In this document: one piece after another, positions 17,366-24,870 of the stretch
Numbering within the stretch: the first letter of the stretch is position 1
How the letters are laid out: each line of letters starts with the position of its first letter
DNA from: Oscillospiraceae bacterium
GTDB taxonomy: Bacteria > Bacillota > Clostridia > Oscillospirales > Acutalibacteraceae
Length of the DNA stretch: 26,357 nt
Reading direction: 5' to 3'
NCBI GenBank assembly: GCA_029007475.1
Contig: JAQXHW010000073.1
Coordinates: 1-26,357, forward strand
Notes under the pieces: model-generated
The model's database searches: none
Seen by the model: only the letters and a program-made list of their open reading frames with translations
What the model was told of the DNA's origin: nothing
Position numbers and translations under genes: made by a program

Positions 17366-17394
17366 ATTATAATTCAATCAAAAACCAGTCTACA
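17366..17394 (-). promoter_or_regulatory. Promoter of the LCP gene
   Basis: A perfect TATAAT on the minus strand (17366-17371) lies about 37 bases before the ATG. The -35 box is poor (TGTAGA at 17389-17394, 17-base spacing), so activator dependence or another sigma factor is possible. A second TATAAT lies at 17394-17399. Confidence 0.5.
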
Positions 17395-17420
17395 TTATAC
17401 AACTACATATTGAGGTTATT

Positions 17421-17435
17421 ATTCCAAATTGGAAT
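17421..17435. repeat. Perfect 15-base inverted repeat upstream of the LCP promoter
   Basis: ATTCCAA, one central A, then TTGGAAT. It lies about 70 bases upstream of the predicted start of transcription of the LCP gene and is a candidate operator. Confidence 0.4.
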
Positions 17436-17506
17436 TATACGCCGTAATTATCTAAAAATTCAACATTTTTCAAAATATGTTCTCTCCTCTTTCACAGTCT
17501 GTTCAC

Positions 17507-17544
17507 AAAAAAAGAGCCGAGGACCTTTGTAAGCGCTCAACTCT
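17507..17544 (-). terminator. Rho-independent terminator after yfbR
   Basis: On the minus strand a nine-base stem (AGAGTTGAG with CTCGGCTCT, two G-U pairs) closes a loop of about 14 bases and is followed by seven T. It lies about 80 bases past the yfbR stop. Confidence 0.8.
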
Positions 17545-17625
17545 GTTTTATCAATATATATTTTATAGCAGACTCTTTGTAAATGACTTGCGCAAAACAA
17601 GGACGCAGCTTATAAAACCGTATTT

Positions 17626-18207
17626 TCAGCTCATCTCATCAAGGGTGAGTGTGTAGGCGGGGAGAAATTCCTCCACAAAGACATTAAGCGCAGGAAGCGT
17701 CATTTCGTCAAGAGCTTCCCGGATAGTACGCTCTGCTTTAACAAATTCCTTATTACCCATCGAAAGCTCGCTGAGACATTTGATCAAAGCCGAGAGCTTG
17801 TCTGCCGCTTTCACATAGATTTCAAGCTCGCTGTCGGCTTTTGTTTCGTCAATGAGAGGCTCGTAGGAGGGTTTCAAATCATCGGGAAGCATTGATAGGA
17901 TTTTTCTCTCGGAGATATTTTCAATCTGCTTGTAGGATTTTCTTATCTCCTCATTATAGTATTTTACAGGGGTAGGCAAATCTCCTGTTATAATCTCGCT
18001 TGCATCGTGAAAAATCGCCATTACAGCTACTCTGTCAGCATTAAGATTAGTGCCGAAACGGGTATTTGAAATAGTCACCAGGGCATGTGCTAAAAGGGCA
18101 ACCTCCAGGCTGTGCTCAGCGATATTCTCCTGTCGGGTATTGTTCATAAGTCCCCAGCGGTTGATGTATTTCATTCTTGAAAGCATTGCGTAAAAATTAT
18201 TGCTCAT
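17626..18207 (-). CDS. yfbR: YfbR-like HD-domain 5'-deoxynucleotidase
   Basis: 193 residues. YfbR removes the phosphate from deoxynucleoside 5'-monophosphates with a divalent metal. The HD metal ligands are visible: His32 in IAEHSLE, His67-Asp68 in FHDASE, and a later Asp in AADKLSAL near 137. The sequence RWGLMNNTRQENIAEHS and ITGDLPTPVKYY are close to the E. coli family pattern. It is a single gene with its own promoter and terminator, divergent from the PepV gene. Confidence 0.9.
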   Translation of the reverse strand: MSNNFYAMLSRMKYINRWGLMNNTRQENIAEHSLEVALLAHALVTISNTRFGTNLNADRVAVMAIFHDASEIITGDLPTPVKYYNEEIRKSYKQIENISERKILSMLPDDLKPSYEPLIDETKADSELEIYVKAADKLSALIKCLSELSMGNKEFVKAERTIREALDEMTLPALNVFVEEFLPAYTLTLDEMS

Positions 18208-18222
18208 AAACGGACCTCAAAA

Positions 18223-18251
18223 TTGCATTTTTCGTAAATATGTGTTATAAT
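18223..18251 (+). promoter_or_regulatory. Promoter of the PepV-type gene and following genes
   Basis: TTGCAT (18223-18228) and TATAAT (18246-18251) are separated by 17 bases; transcription would start near 18258, giving a leader of about 58 bases. It interlocks with the opposing yfbR promoter. Confidence 0.68.
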
Positions 18252-18256
18252 AAGTT

Positions 18257-18285
18257 ATTATATACCATAAAATTCAAATGGTAAA
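18257..18285 (-). promoter_or_regulatory. Promoter of yfbR
   Basis: On the minus strand TTTACC (18280-18285) and TATAAT (18257-18262) are separated by 17 bases; transcription would start near 18250. The two -10 boxes are only five bases apart. Confidence 0.6.
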
Positions 18286-18315
18286 GCTATTTTTATTTTT
18301 ATCTTGGAGGTCACT

Positions 18316-19674
18316 ATGAGCTTTGGCAGTAAAATTCTTGAATATAAAGAGGAATTTCTTAAAGATTTTGACGAGCTTTTGAGAATTCCCTCAGTCTCAG
18401 CAGAGGGCAGCCTTAAAAGCAAGGAAGCCTTAAACTGGATGCTCGAAAAAGCCGAGAGTTTCGGGCTGTTAACCAAAAATATCGATGGTAAGGCTGGTCA
18501 CGCAGAGTTAGGAAACGGCGGTAAACTCTGCGCTACGCTTACCCACCTTGACGTTGTTCCCGCAGGGGAGGGATGGGACTGCGACCCCTTTGCTCTCACG
18601 GTTAAGGACGGAAAATACTTAGGCAGAGGTGTTTCAGACGACAAGGGCTGCGCGCTCATTACTCTTTACTGCTTAAGAGCCTTAAAAGAAGCGGGCATTG
18701 AGGGAAAGAATACCCTCAGAGCCATTTTCGGTACCGATGAGGAAACAGGTATGACCGACGTTGTAGCCTACTTTAGCTCCGAAGCAATGCCCGATATGTC
18801 TTTTACTCCCGATTCAAGCTACGGTATCTGTTCTGCGGAAAAGGGAATTTTACATCTTGAGCTTAAATCCGACCACAACTGCGAGCTTCTCTCCGAGCTT
18901 AAGGGCGGCAACGCCTTAAACGCTGTCCCTGACAAGGCGTACGCACTTCTCAACTGCACCGAGAACGACGACCACCAGCTTATGCGCCTTGCCGATGCAA
19001 AAGAGGGAGAATTCGAATTCAAATACACTATTGACGGACTTATGATTTTATGTAAAGGAAAGGCTGCCCACGCCTGTGAGCCGAATTTAGGTCTTAACGC
19101 AATCTTAGAGCTGGTTGACCTGCTCTCGGCTAACTTTGATTTTAGGAGTCTCGGAAATCTCTGCAACTTTATTAACACAAACTTCCACAGGGAATACGAC
19201 GGCACATCACTTGGCATTAAAATGAGAGATTCTCAGTCAGGACCTCTTACAGCCTGCCTTTCAACTATAAATATTGACGAAACAGGCTCAACGGCTACCA
19301 TTGACATCCGTTATCCTGTTACCTTCGGCGGTAAAGAGATTATCAGAAGAATCAAACACGCCGCTGAATACGAAAATGTTGAGGTTAAGGTTTTGAGCCA
19401 CACTCTCCCCTTGTGTCTTGACGAGTCAAAGCCCATTATCGAAATTCTAAAAACTGCTTACAAAGAAGTTACGGGAGAGGAACCCTTAATGTACCACACA
19501 GGCGGCGGCACCTATGCCCGAAAGCTGGGCGGAAACGGCGTTGCCTTTGGTCCTATTTTCCCCGGTGAGGACGGCAGACTTCACAACTCCAACGAGGGCA
19601 TCAGCGTAGAGAGCTTCTGGAAACACGCTGAGATTTGCCTTGAGGCTATGTACAGAATGTATATTGCCGAGTAA
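18316..19674 (+). CDS. pepV: Sapep/PepV-type M20 metallodipeptidase
   Basis: 452 residues from the chosen start. It should be a cytosolic dizinc or manganese dipeptidase that splits dipeptides taken up or released from turnover. M20 ligands are visible: THLDVVPAGEGWDCDPF (first His and Asp), GRGVSDDKG (bridging Asp), FGTDEETGMTD (catalytic and metal Glu), PDSSYG (metal Asp) and the C-terminal HTGGGTYAR with a later His in GRLHNSNE. The central lid domain gives the length typical of PepV. TTG at 18304 is in frame but is part of the TTGGAGG ribosome site, so ATG at 18316 is used. It is first in a likely four-gene unit. Confidence 0.9.
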   Translation: MSFGSKILEYKEEFLKDFDELLRIPSVSAEGSLKSKEALNWMLEKAESFGLLTKNIDGKAGHAELGNGGKLCATLTHLDVVPAGEGWDCDPFALTVKDGKYLGRGVSDDKGCALITLYCLRALKEAGIEGKNTLRAIFGTDEETGMTDVVAYFSSEAMPDMSFTPDSSYGICSAEKGILHLELKSDHNCELLSELKGGNALNAVPDKAYALLNCTENDDHQLMRLADAKEGEFEFKYTIDGLMILCKGKAAHACEPNLGLNAILELVDLLSANFDFRSLGNLCNFINTNFHREYDGTSLGIKMRDSQSGPLTACLSTINIDETGSTATIDIRYPVTFGGKEIIRRIKHAAEYENVEVKVLSHTLPLCLDESKPIIEILKTAYKEVTGEEPLMYHTGGGTYARKLGGNGVAFGPIFPGEDGRLHNSNEGISVESFWKHAEICLEAMYRMYIAE

Positions 19675-19720
19675 GCTATACCTACTTTAATTCGCACCCC
19701 CTTTCTGAAAGGAATTTAGT

Positions 19721-20539
19721 ATGAGTCCTGAGAAAAAGATTTCAATTCAAGGAAAAAAGGCATTAAGCGGAAACATGACTTCTGCTGTCGGAGGATTTTT
19801 CTTCATCTCGCTTGCTATTATGCTTTTAGTCTACGGCATTTACCTTATCTTCACTTTAGGCAATTTCGCCCTTTTGAAGCTTGAGAACACTCTCCCCTTT
19901 GCAAAGGAAATTCGGAACAGTTTTACTTATGCAAGCTATGCCTTATTACCTATTGCGGTCTGCTTCGGTTTAGTTCTGTTATCTCCCCTTTTCTTAGGAC
20001 TTCTCCGCTTTTACTATCTCTTGGCTAAAGGGAAAAGCCCAAACTTTTCCGAGATTTTCCGATACGTTGGTAAAGGCTATTCTCATGCGCTTTATTTATG
20101 CGTTACCATAATTCTCAGGTGCTTTTTACGGATACTTCTTCCTCTTGTACCTGCCTTTGTCAGCCTCATATTCCTTTACTTTGTCACCTTGGAGTTAGAG
20201 AGTCTTGCTTTTTACCATATAATATGGTATGTTATATCTTACGTCTTAATATTTTCAGGATTTTTGGGGGCTACGGCTCTGTGTCAAAAATACTTTCTCT
20301 GCTGCTTCATATTCTTTGAGGATGAAAGCCTTGAGATTGATGATATACTATACAGATCCAAAGAGTATATTGCGCCGTTTAGGGGTACTACCCTGAAGCT
20401 AATGCTCACCCTCAGCCCCTGTATTCTCTCCTGCATACTTATTATTCCGGCTGTTTTTGTTATTCCCTACGTTTTAACCTGTCTGAGTATATCCGCAAAA
20501 TGGTTACTCGAACTGAAATTTGAAAGTAAGGATGATTAA
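19721..20539 (+). CDS. Multi-pass membrane protein of unknown function
   Basis: 272 residues with about six membrane segments: roughly 24-46, 75-97, 125-145, 148-172, 175-200 and 228-255. A polar, basic N-terminus (SPEKKISIQGKKALSGNM) and a short acidic stretch between the fifth and sixth segments (FEDESLEIDDILYRSKEYI) are the main soluble parts. The pattern, with small polar loops such as LRFYYLLAKGKSPNFSEIF, recalls DUF975-like integral membrane proteins, but I do not recognise it firmly. It starts 46 bases after PepV with an AAAGGAA ribosome site and ends three bases before the glycosyltransferase, so it probably belongs with surface-polymer genes. Confidence 0.7.
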   Translation: MSPEKKISIQGKKALSGNMTSAVGGFFFISLAIMLLVYGIYLIFTLGNFALLKLENTLPFAKEIRNSFTYASYALLPIAVCFGLVLLSPLFLGLLRFYYLLAKGKSPNFSEIFRYVGKGYSHALYLCVTIILRCFLRILLPLVPAFVSLIFLYFVTLELESLAFYHIIWYVISYVLIFSGFLGATALCQKYFLCCFIFFEDESLEIDDILYRSKEYIAPFRGTTLKLMLTLSPCILSCILIIPAVFVIPYVLTCLSISAKWLLELKFESKDD

Positions 20540-20542
20540 ATC

Positions 20543-21613
20543 ATGTTAGTTTCACTTTGTGTTATTGCATATAATGAGGAAAAGGTTCTCAACGGTCTTT
20601 TCAGAAATATTGCAAACCAAAGCTATCCTCACGAGGAAATCGAGGTTATCTTGGTTGACAGCAACTCCAGCGACAACACCCGAACCATGATGGAGGACTT
20701 TAGAGATACCGCTTATAATTTCAGCAGAGTTGCCATTACCACTAACTCAAAGAAAAATCAGGCAAGCGCTTGGAACTGCGCTTTATGTGAGGCTTTGGGC
20801 GACGTTATTATCCGCATTGACGCGCACGCTCAGATTCCCAGAGATTTTATCGCAAAATGTGTCGAAAATCTTGAGGAGGGCGAGGATATAGTCGGCGGCG
20901 GCAGACCTAATATCGTTGACAACGAGACACCTTGGAAGCTGACTCTATTAGCCGCCGAGGAATCTCTTTTCGGAAGCTCAATCGCAGAATACAGACGTCC
21001 TACCGAGAAAAAGGAATATCACGATTCACTCTTTCATGCCGCATACAGACGTGAGGTTTTCGAAAAGGTAGGCGGCTTTAACGAGAGCTTGGGTCGTACC
21101 GAGGACAATGAGCTTCATTACAGAATCCGTGAGGCAGGCTACAAGATGTGCTCCTGCCCCGATATTGTTTCTTTTCAGCACACAAGGAACTCCCTTAGAA
21201 ATATGATTAAGCAGAAATTCGGCAACGGACTTTGGATTGGTCTAACCTTTGGCGTATGCCCTAAGTGTCTTTCCTATTTTCACTTCGTTCCCTTTGTTTT
21301 TCTAATTATGCTTACTTTATTTACCGTTGCCGCTTTCTTCGGCTATGTTTACCCCATTATGTTCCTGGGACTTGCATACATCATGTTCGACTTCGTTAAT
21401 ACCGTAGGCTGTTTTGCCACCAAAAAGATACAGCCTCAGTTTATTATATTACCCTTTCTCTTTCCCCTCCTGCATATTACCTACGGTGTAGGAACCTTAG
21501 TAGGACTAATAAGAATGCCTTTCTGGATGAGAAAATTAGGCACTGCCCCTTACGACAGAATCGAGGAAGTACGTCAGGCTATGATTAATAATCACAGAGA
21601 TAAAAAAGGGTGA
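20543..21613 (+). CDS. Family 2 glycosyltransferase, ExoA-like, membrane-associated
   Basis: 356 residues. The N-terminal GT-A domain has CVIAYNEEKVL, VDSNSSDNTR for the nucleotide, and RIDAH, the metal-binding D-x-H variant of the DXD motif seen in ExoA-type enzymes. GGFNESLGRTEDNELHYRI is the acceptor and catalytic region with the ED pair. Membrane segments follow at about 245-275, 277-295 and 307-330, as in the succinoglycan enzyme ExoA. It should add a sugar to a lipid-linked glycan at the inner face of the membrane; donor and acceptor are unknown. It lies three bases after the membrane protein and four before the LicD gene. Confidence 0.87.
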   Translation: MLVSLCVIAYNEEKVLNGLFRNIANQSYPHEEIEVILVDSNSSDNTRTMMEDFRDTAYNFSRVAITTNSKKNQASAWNCALCEALGDVIIRIDAHAQIPRDFIAKCVENLEEGEDIVGGGRPNIVDNETPWKLTLLAAEESLFGSSIAEYRRPTEKKEYHDSLFHAAYRREVFEKVGGFNESLGRTEDNELHYRIREAGYKMCSCPDIVSFQHTRNSLRNMIKQKFGNGLWIGLTFGVCPKCLSYFHFVPFVFLIMLTLFTVAAFFGYVYPIMFLGLAYIMFDFVNTVGCFATKKIQPQFIILPFLFPLLHITYGVGTLVGLIRMPFWMRKLGTAPYDRIEEVRQAMINNHRDKKG

Positions 21614-21617
21614 GCGC

Positions 21618-22460
21618 ATGGCGGAGCTTTTGAAACTAAGTGATGAGAAGCTCAGACAGCTTCAATTAACCGAGCTTGAGGCTCTCAGATTTTTCGACGA
21701 ATTTTGCAGAAGTCACGACCTTACCTACTATCTCTGCGGCGGTTGCCTTATAGGCGCAGTAAGACATAAGGGCTTCATACCTTGGGATGATGACACCGAC
21801 GTGCTTATGCCCCGTCCCGACTATGAGATATTTATTGAGCTTTACACGAAAGAGAAGCCTTCAGAAAGATTCGTTTTAGTCAACGACGACGAAACTCATT
21901 TTTCAGGAAATATTTTTGCAACTATATGTGACACAAATCACACCATGGTTAAGGACTATCAAGCAGATATAGATACTCCCCACGGAATTCCGCTTGACAT
22001 TTTTCCTATTGACGGTCTTGCTTACGGAAAGTGCGCAAGATATATTCAGTACCTTTGGGTTATGATATATTCCCTTTTCCGCGCTCAGACAGTACCTAAA
22101 AATCACGGCGGTCTTTTAGGCTTTGGCAGTAAAGCACTTTTAGGTATTTTCAGAAAACCTAAAACCCGCTTCAAAATTTGGAAGTACGCTGAAAAACGCA
22201 TGACACGTTACAGCTTTGACGAAAGCGCTTATGTAGCTGAATTCTGCGCCGGTTTTCACTTTATGAAAAAGGTTTATCCCAGAAGTATCTATGACGGTAC
22301 TGTTGAGCTGCTTTTCGAGGGTGAAAAATTTTTCGCTATGAAAAACTACGACGAGTATCTAAAAATTCCTTTTGGGAATTATATGGAGCTTCCTCCCGAG
22401 GAGGAAAGACTTCCTCACCACGATATTGTAAAGCTTGAGTTTGATACTCCCTGCCGCTGA
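21618..22460 (+). CDS. LicD-family nucleotidyl/phosphocholine-type transferase
   Basis: 280 residues. LicD proteins attach phosphocholine or related phospho-groups to surface glycans. The core is clear: YYLCGGCLIGAVRHKGFIPWDDDTDVLMPRPDY near residues 33-66, with the acidic triad that binds metal. A later DTPHGIPLDIFPIDGL and a C-terminal FEGEKFFAMKNYDEYL with GNYMELPP complete the family pattern. The group transferred cannot be read from the sequence. It is last in the PepV-led unit; ribU begins with its own promoter ten bases after this stop. Confidence 0.9.
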   Translation: MAELLKLSDEKLRQLQLTELEALRFFDEFCRSHDLTYYLCGGCLIGAVRHKGFIPWDDDTDVLMPRPDYEIFIELYTKEKPSERFVLVNDDETHFSGNIFATICDTNHTMVKDYQADIDTPHGIPLDIFPIDGLAYGKCARYIQYLWVMIYSLFRAQTVPKNHGGLLGFGSKALLGIFRKPKTRFKIWKYAEKRMTRYSFDESAYVAEFCAGFHFMKKVYPRSIYDGTVELLFEGEKFFAMKNYDEYLKIPFGNYMELPPEEERLPHHDIVKLEFDTPCR

Positions 22461-22469
22461 AATTTACTA

Positions 22470-22498
22470 TTGACAAATCTAATATAATGGACTATTAT
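22470..22498 (+). promoter_or_regulatory. Promoter of ribU
   Basis: TTGACA (22470-22475) and TATTAT (22493-22498) are separated by 17 bases. Transcription would start near 22505, right at the first helix of the FMN riboswitch. A nearby TATAAT (22483-22488) is too close to the -35 box to serve it. Confidence 0.72.
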
Positions 22499-22505
22499 AT
22501 ACACG

Positions 22506-22621
22506 AAATCTTTGAGGCGGGGTGAAAGTCCCCACCGGTGGTAAAGCCCACAAACGAGAGAAATCTCGCCGAGCAGGTGTGATTCCTGCGCCGACGGTAA
22601 AGTCCGGATGATAAAGGATTT
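22506..22621 (+). ncRNA. FMN riboswitch (RFN element)
   Basis: All the conserved blocks are present in order: AGGCGGGGTGAAAGTCCCC, ACCGGTGGTAAAGCCCAC, GCCGAGCAGGTGTGATTCC, TGCGCCGACGGTAAAGTCC and GGATGATAAAGG. The outer helix P1 is formed by AAATCTTT and AAAGGATTT. An intrinsic terminator follows at 22682-22711, ahead of ribU, so FMN binding should stop transcription of the riboflavin importer. Confidence 0.97.
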
Positions 22622-22681
22622 TTTGACTCTTTGAAAAAGCTCCTATTTTTTTCAAAGGAAGATATCCTGTCATAAGTTTAT

Positions 22682-22711
22682 GCCCTACGGTTTCGTAGGG
22701 CTTTTTCTTTT
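22682..22711 (+). terminator. Attenuator terminator of the ribU leader
   Basis: GCCCTACG (22682-22689) pairs perfectly with CGTAGGGC (22694-22701) around GTTT, then TTTTTCTTTT. It lies between the FMN aptamer and ribU, as expected for transcription attenuation. A second, AT-rich hairpin (CTTTGAAAAA with TTTTTTCAAAG, about 22629-22656) lies between aptamer and terminator; the antiterminator pairing was not worked out. Confidence 0.9.
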
Positions 22712-22744
22712 ACCCTTGCCGCTTAGAAATTTAGGAGGTACATT

Positions 22745-23365
22745 ATGTCAGAAAAAACAAAAAAGCAAGGCTTCTTTAATACAAGAAACCTTGTAGCTTG
22801 CGCTATGCTTGGCGCATGTTCAACAATTCTAATGCTTGTTGAGTTTCCCCTACCCTTTATTGCTCCGCCCTTCTATGAGCTTGATTTCTCCGAGGTACCG
22901 GCTCTTATCGGCGGCTTCGCTATGGGGCCTTTGGCAGGCGTTATTATTGAGCTTATAAAAATTCTCTTAAATTTAGTTATCAACGGCACCGATACCGCAG
23001 GAGTCGGTGAAACAGCAAACTTCGTTTTAGGTGCCATATTCGTCACGGTCGCTTCCCTTATCTACAAACACAAGAAAACTAAGAAAATCGCTTTTCTTGC
23101 TCTCTCTGCAGGCGGTCTTACCATGTCGTTAATGGCAACAGTCGTAAACGCCTTCGTTATGATTCCTTTTTACAGCAAGTTCCTCTCTATTCCCATGGAC
23201 GTTATTATCGGCATGGGTCAAAAGATCTTCCCCTTTGTAGATAATCTGTTTATGTTCTGCCTTGCTTGCGTGCTGCCCTTTAATCTTATTAAGAGTATTC
23301 TTGTTGTGGGCGTCACGATGCTCATATACAAACCCATGTCAAAGTTCATTAAAGGAAATAGTTGA
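22745..23365 (+). CDS. ribU: ECF transporter S component for riboflavin, RibU
   Basis: 206 residues, six predicted membrane segments. It captures riboflavin at the outer face and pairs with EcfA1-A2-T for import. The N-terminal ARNLV-like segment (TRNLVACAMLGACSTILML) and PPFYELDFSEVPALIGGFAMGP are the RibU signature, including the small-residue helix face that docks on EcfT. The FMN riboswitch directly upstream confirms the substrate. An AGGAGGT site precedes the ATG. The stop codon overlaps the -35 box of the folT promoter. Confidence 0.95.
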   Translation: MSEKTKKQGFFNTRNLVACAMLGACSTILMLVEFPLPFIAPPFYELDFSEVPALIGGFAMGPLAGVIIELIKILLNLVINGTDTAGVGETANFVLGAIFVTVASLIYKHKKTKKIAFLALSAGGLTMSLMATVVNAFVMIPFYSKFLSIPMDVIIGMGQKIFPFVDNLFMFCLACVLPFNLIKSILVVGVTMLIYKPMSKFIKGNS

Positions 23366-23389
23366 CAAATCATAGGTATGTGATATAAT
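23362..23389 (+). promoter_or_regulatory. Promoter of folT
   Basis: A perfect TTGACA (23362-23367) and a perfect TATAAT (23384-23389) are separated by 16 bases. The -35 box contains the TGA stop of ribU. Transcription would start near 23396, just before the THF aptamer. Confidence 0.8.
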
Positions 23390-23400
23390 AACGCTAAAAG

Positions 23401-23500
23401 TTACAGAGTAGAAGCTGTGCGTAAAGTGCTTTCGAAACGGGGAGTTGTTCGAAAGACGAAGGAGATTTTCTCTGCGGTACAGACTTCGCATCCCGCTGTT
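23401..23500 (+). ncRNA. Tetrahydrofolate (THF) riboswitch
   Basis: The conserved elements of the folT-type THF aptamer are seen in order: ACAGAGTAG, GCGTAAAGTG, GGGGAGTTGTT, ACGAAGGAG, TCTGCGGTACAG and GCATCCCGCTGT. The outer helix is closed by ACAG with CTGT (23403-23406 and 23496-23499). A strong terminator follows, then folT, so THF should lower expression of the folate importer. Confidence 0.93.
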
Positions 23501-23514
23501 TATGAAAACCGTTA

Positions 23515-23552
23515 GGGACAAAAGCTCTTTGTGCTTTTGTCCCTTTTCTTTT
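23515..23552 (+). terminator. Attenuator terminator of the folT leader
   Basis: GGGACAAAAGC (23515-23525) pairs perfectly with GCTTTTGTCCC (23533-23543) around seven bases, then TTTTCTTTT. It lies 15 bases after the THF aptamer and 38 before folT. Confidence 0.93.
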
Positions 23553-23589
23553 CAGACAGCATAGATTACATCATAAAGAGGGTTATTCT

Positions 23590-24153
23590 ATGAATGTTAT
23601 TTTTCGCAAGTTTTCCGAATCTGCCAAGGAAACGACAAGTCTTAAAAATCTCACAATCTGCGCTTTGATGCTGGCTCTCAGAATTATCTTAGGCTACTTT
23701 GCGAATGTGAGTCTAAACTTTTTGCCCAACACGAAAATCGGATTTAGCTTCCTGCCGATTGCTATTGCAGCATATCTCTGCGGGCCTATTTACGGTATGA
23801 TTATCGGAGGCTTGGGAGATTTCCTGAGCTGGGTAATTATGCCTGTAGGCGGCTACTTTTTCGGCTGGACCCTAAACGGCATTTTAGTCGGTATGCTCTA
23901 CGGTCTATTTCTCTACAAAACTAAAGACAAACTGCTCCTAAAGCTCATAATCTGCGAGGTTATTATATGTCTATTCGTTGAGATGCTTTTAGGCTCCTTA
24001 TGGCTCAACATACAATTCGGAAAAGCCTTTTGGGTTATGACCGGTATTCGCTCTATCGATGCGCTCATATCCTTACCTATTGAAACCGGACTTGTGTATT
24101 TGTTCACAAAAACAATACTCCCCAGAATTCCCATTCTGAAGCTAAACAGATAA
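23590..24153 (+). CDS. folT: ECF transporter S component for folate, FolT
   Basis: 187 residues, about six membrane segments. It binds folates outside the cell and needs EcfA1-A2-T to move them in. Segments CALMLALRIILGYF, IGFSFLPIAIAAYLCGPIYGMIIGGLGDFLSW and YFFGWTLNGILVGMLYG fit the FolT family, and the THF riboswitch in its leader supports the substrate. It is a single-gene unit ending at the terminator at 24173. Confidence 0.93.
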   Translation: MNVIFRKFSESAKETTSLKNLTICALMLALRIILGYFANVSLNFLPNTKIGFSFLPIAIAAYLCGPIYGMIIGGLGDFLSWVIMPVGGYFFGWTLNGILVGMLYGLFLYKTKDKLLLKLIICEVIICLFVEMLLGSLWLNIQFGKAFWVMTGIRSIDALISLPIETGLVYLFTKTILPRIPILKLNR

Positions 24154-24172
24154 AAACTGCCGAGGCGAAAAC

Positions 24173-24221
24173 TTCAGGTTAATACATTAAACTCCCTTTA
24201 ACAACCTGAATTTATTTTTAT
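24173..24221. terminator. Terminator between folT and the Crp/Fnr gene
   Basis: TTCAGGTT (24173-24180) pairs with AACCTGAA (24203-24210) and, inside, TTAAA with TTTAA around CTCCC. A T-rich stretch (TTTATTTTTAT) follows on the plus strand. The right arm lies inside the last codons of the Crp/Fnr gene. On the minus strand a GTTTT run follows, so it may serve both genes. Confidence 0.75.
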
Positions 24222-24855
24222 CAAATTCCAACAATCCGTCATCTCGCATTTTGCAAAGCTCATTAGACATGGCACTGCGGTCAACTGACAGGAAATCAGC
24301 AAGCTGCTGACGGTTAAACGGAATGGTAAAGGTCGAACTGTTTTGTTTTTTGGCTTCTTCAGATAAATATGAAATCAATTTTTCTCGTGTGGAACGCTTG
24401 GACATGTGACCGAGCTTCTGCACGAGTTTTTTATTTTTCTCGGAAATTGCGAAAAACAAATTCTGCACCACCATAGCATGAAAACGGCAAGCTGAAGAAC
24501 AGGTAGTTATTATCCTCTTTACGTCAAAGAAAATCACTGCGCTGTCGGCAACCGCTACCACATCATTAAGCAATGGGCCGCTTTCGGGAGCAGCATAGGC
24601 TTCTCCGAACATTTCTCCTACACTAATCCGACCAAGAATACTTCTATTCCCCCAATAGTCGTCCCTCTGAATGTGTAAATCACCTTCCACTAAAACGGTA
24701 ATATCACTTATATGCTCTCCCTGTCTGAATACATACTCACCTTTTTTATATGTGAAAAGCCTTGCACCAAGGCAAGAAAGCATGGCATTAATTTCCTCAT
24801 CACCAACACCGGCAAACATCTGTGTTCTTTTTAGAATAGCTATATACTTTTTCAT
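24187..24855 (-). CDS. Crp/Fnr-family transcriptional regulator (HcpR-like by context)
   Basis: 222 residues. An N-terminal cyclic-nucleotide-type beta roll (FTYKKGEYVFRQGEHISDITVLVEGDLHI, then GRISVGEMFGE) leads through a long dimerisation helix (about 125-150) to a winged helix-turn-helix. There RQQLADFLSVDRSAMSNELCKMRDDGLLEF (about 180-210) is the recognition region. The N-terminal Cys cluster of Fnr and the cAMP-binding Arg-Ser pair of Crp are not evident, so the ligand is open. Divergence from a ferredoxin-like gene suggests an HcpR-type regulator of the nitric oxide/hydroxylamine response, which is inference. The ribosome site is weak (AAGTGATG). The inverted repeat at 24871-24884, 16 bases upstream, could mediate autoregulation. 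Confidence 0.88.
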   Translation of the reverse strand: MKKYIAILKRTQMFAGVGDEEINAMLSCLGARLFTYKKGEYVFRQGEHISDITVLVEGDLHIQRDDYWGNRSILGRISVGEMFGEAYAAPESGPLLNDVVAVADSAVIFFDVKRIITTCSSACRFHAMVVQNLFFAISEKNKKLVQKLGHMSKRSTREKLISYLSEEAKKQNSSTFTIPFNRQQLADFLSVDRSAMSNELCKMRDDGLLEFDKNKFRLLKGV

Positions 24856-24870
24856 AAATCATCACTTTCT

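Noticed and set aside
17330..17377. TTG start 16 codons upstream for the LCP gene.
   Set aside because: The extension would lie across the TATAAT promoter and adds residues unlike an LCP cytoplasmic tail.
22483..22488. TATAAT as the -10 box of the ribU promoter.
   Set aside because: It is only seven bases from TTGACA; TATTAT at 22493 has the proper 17-base spacing.
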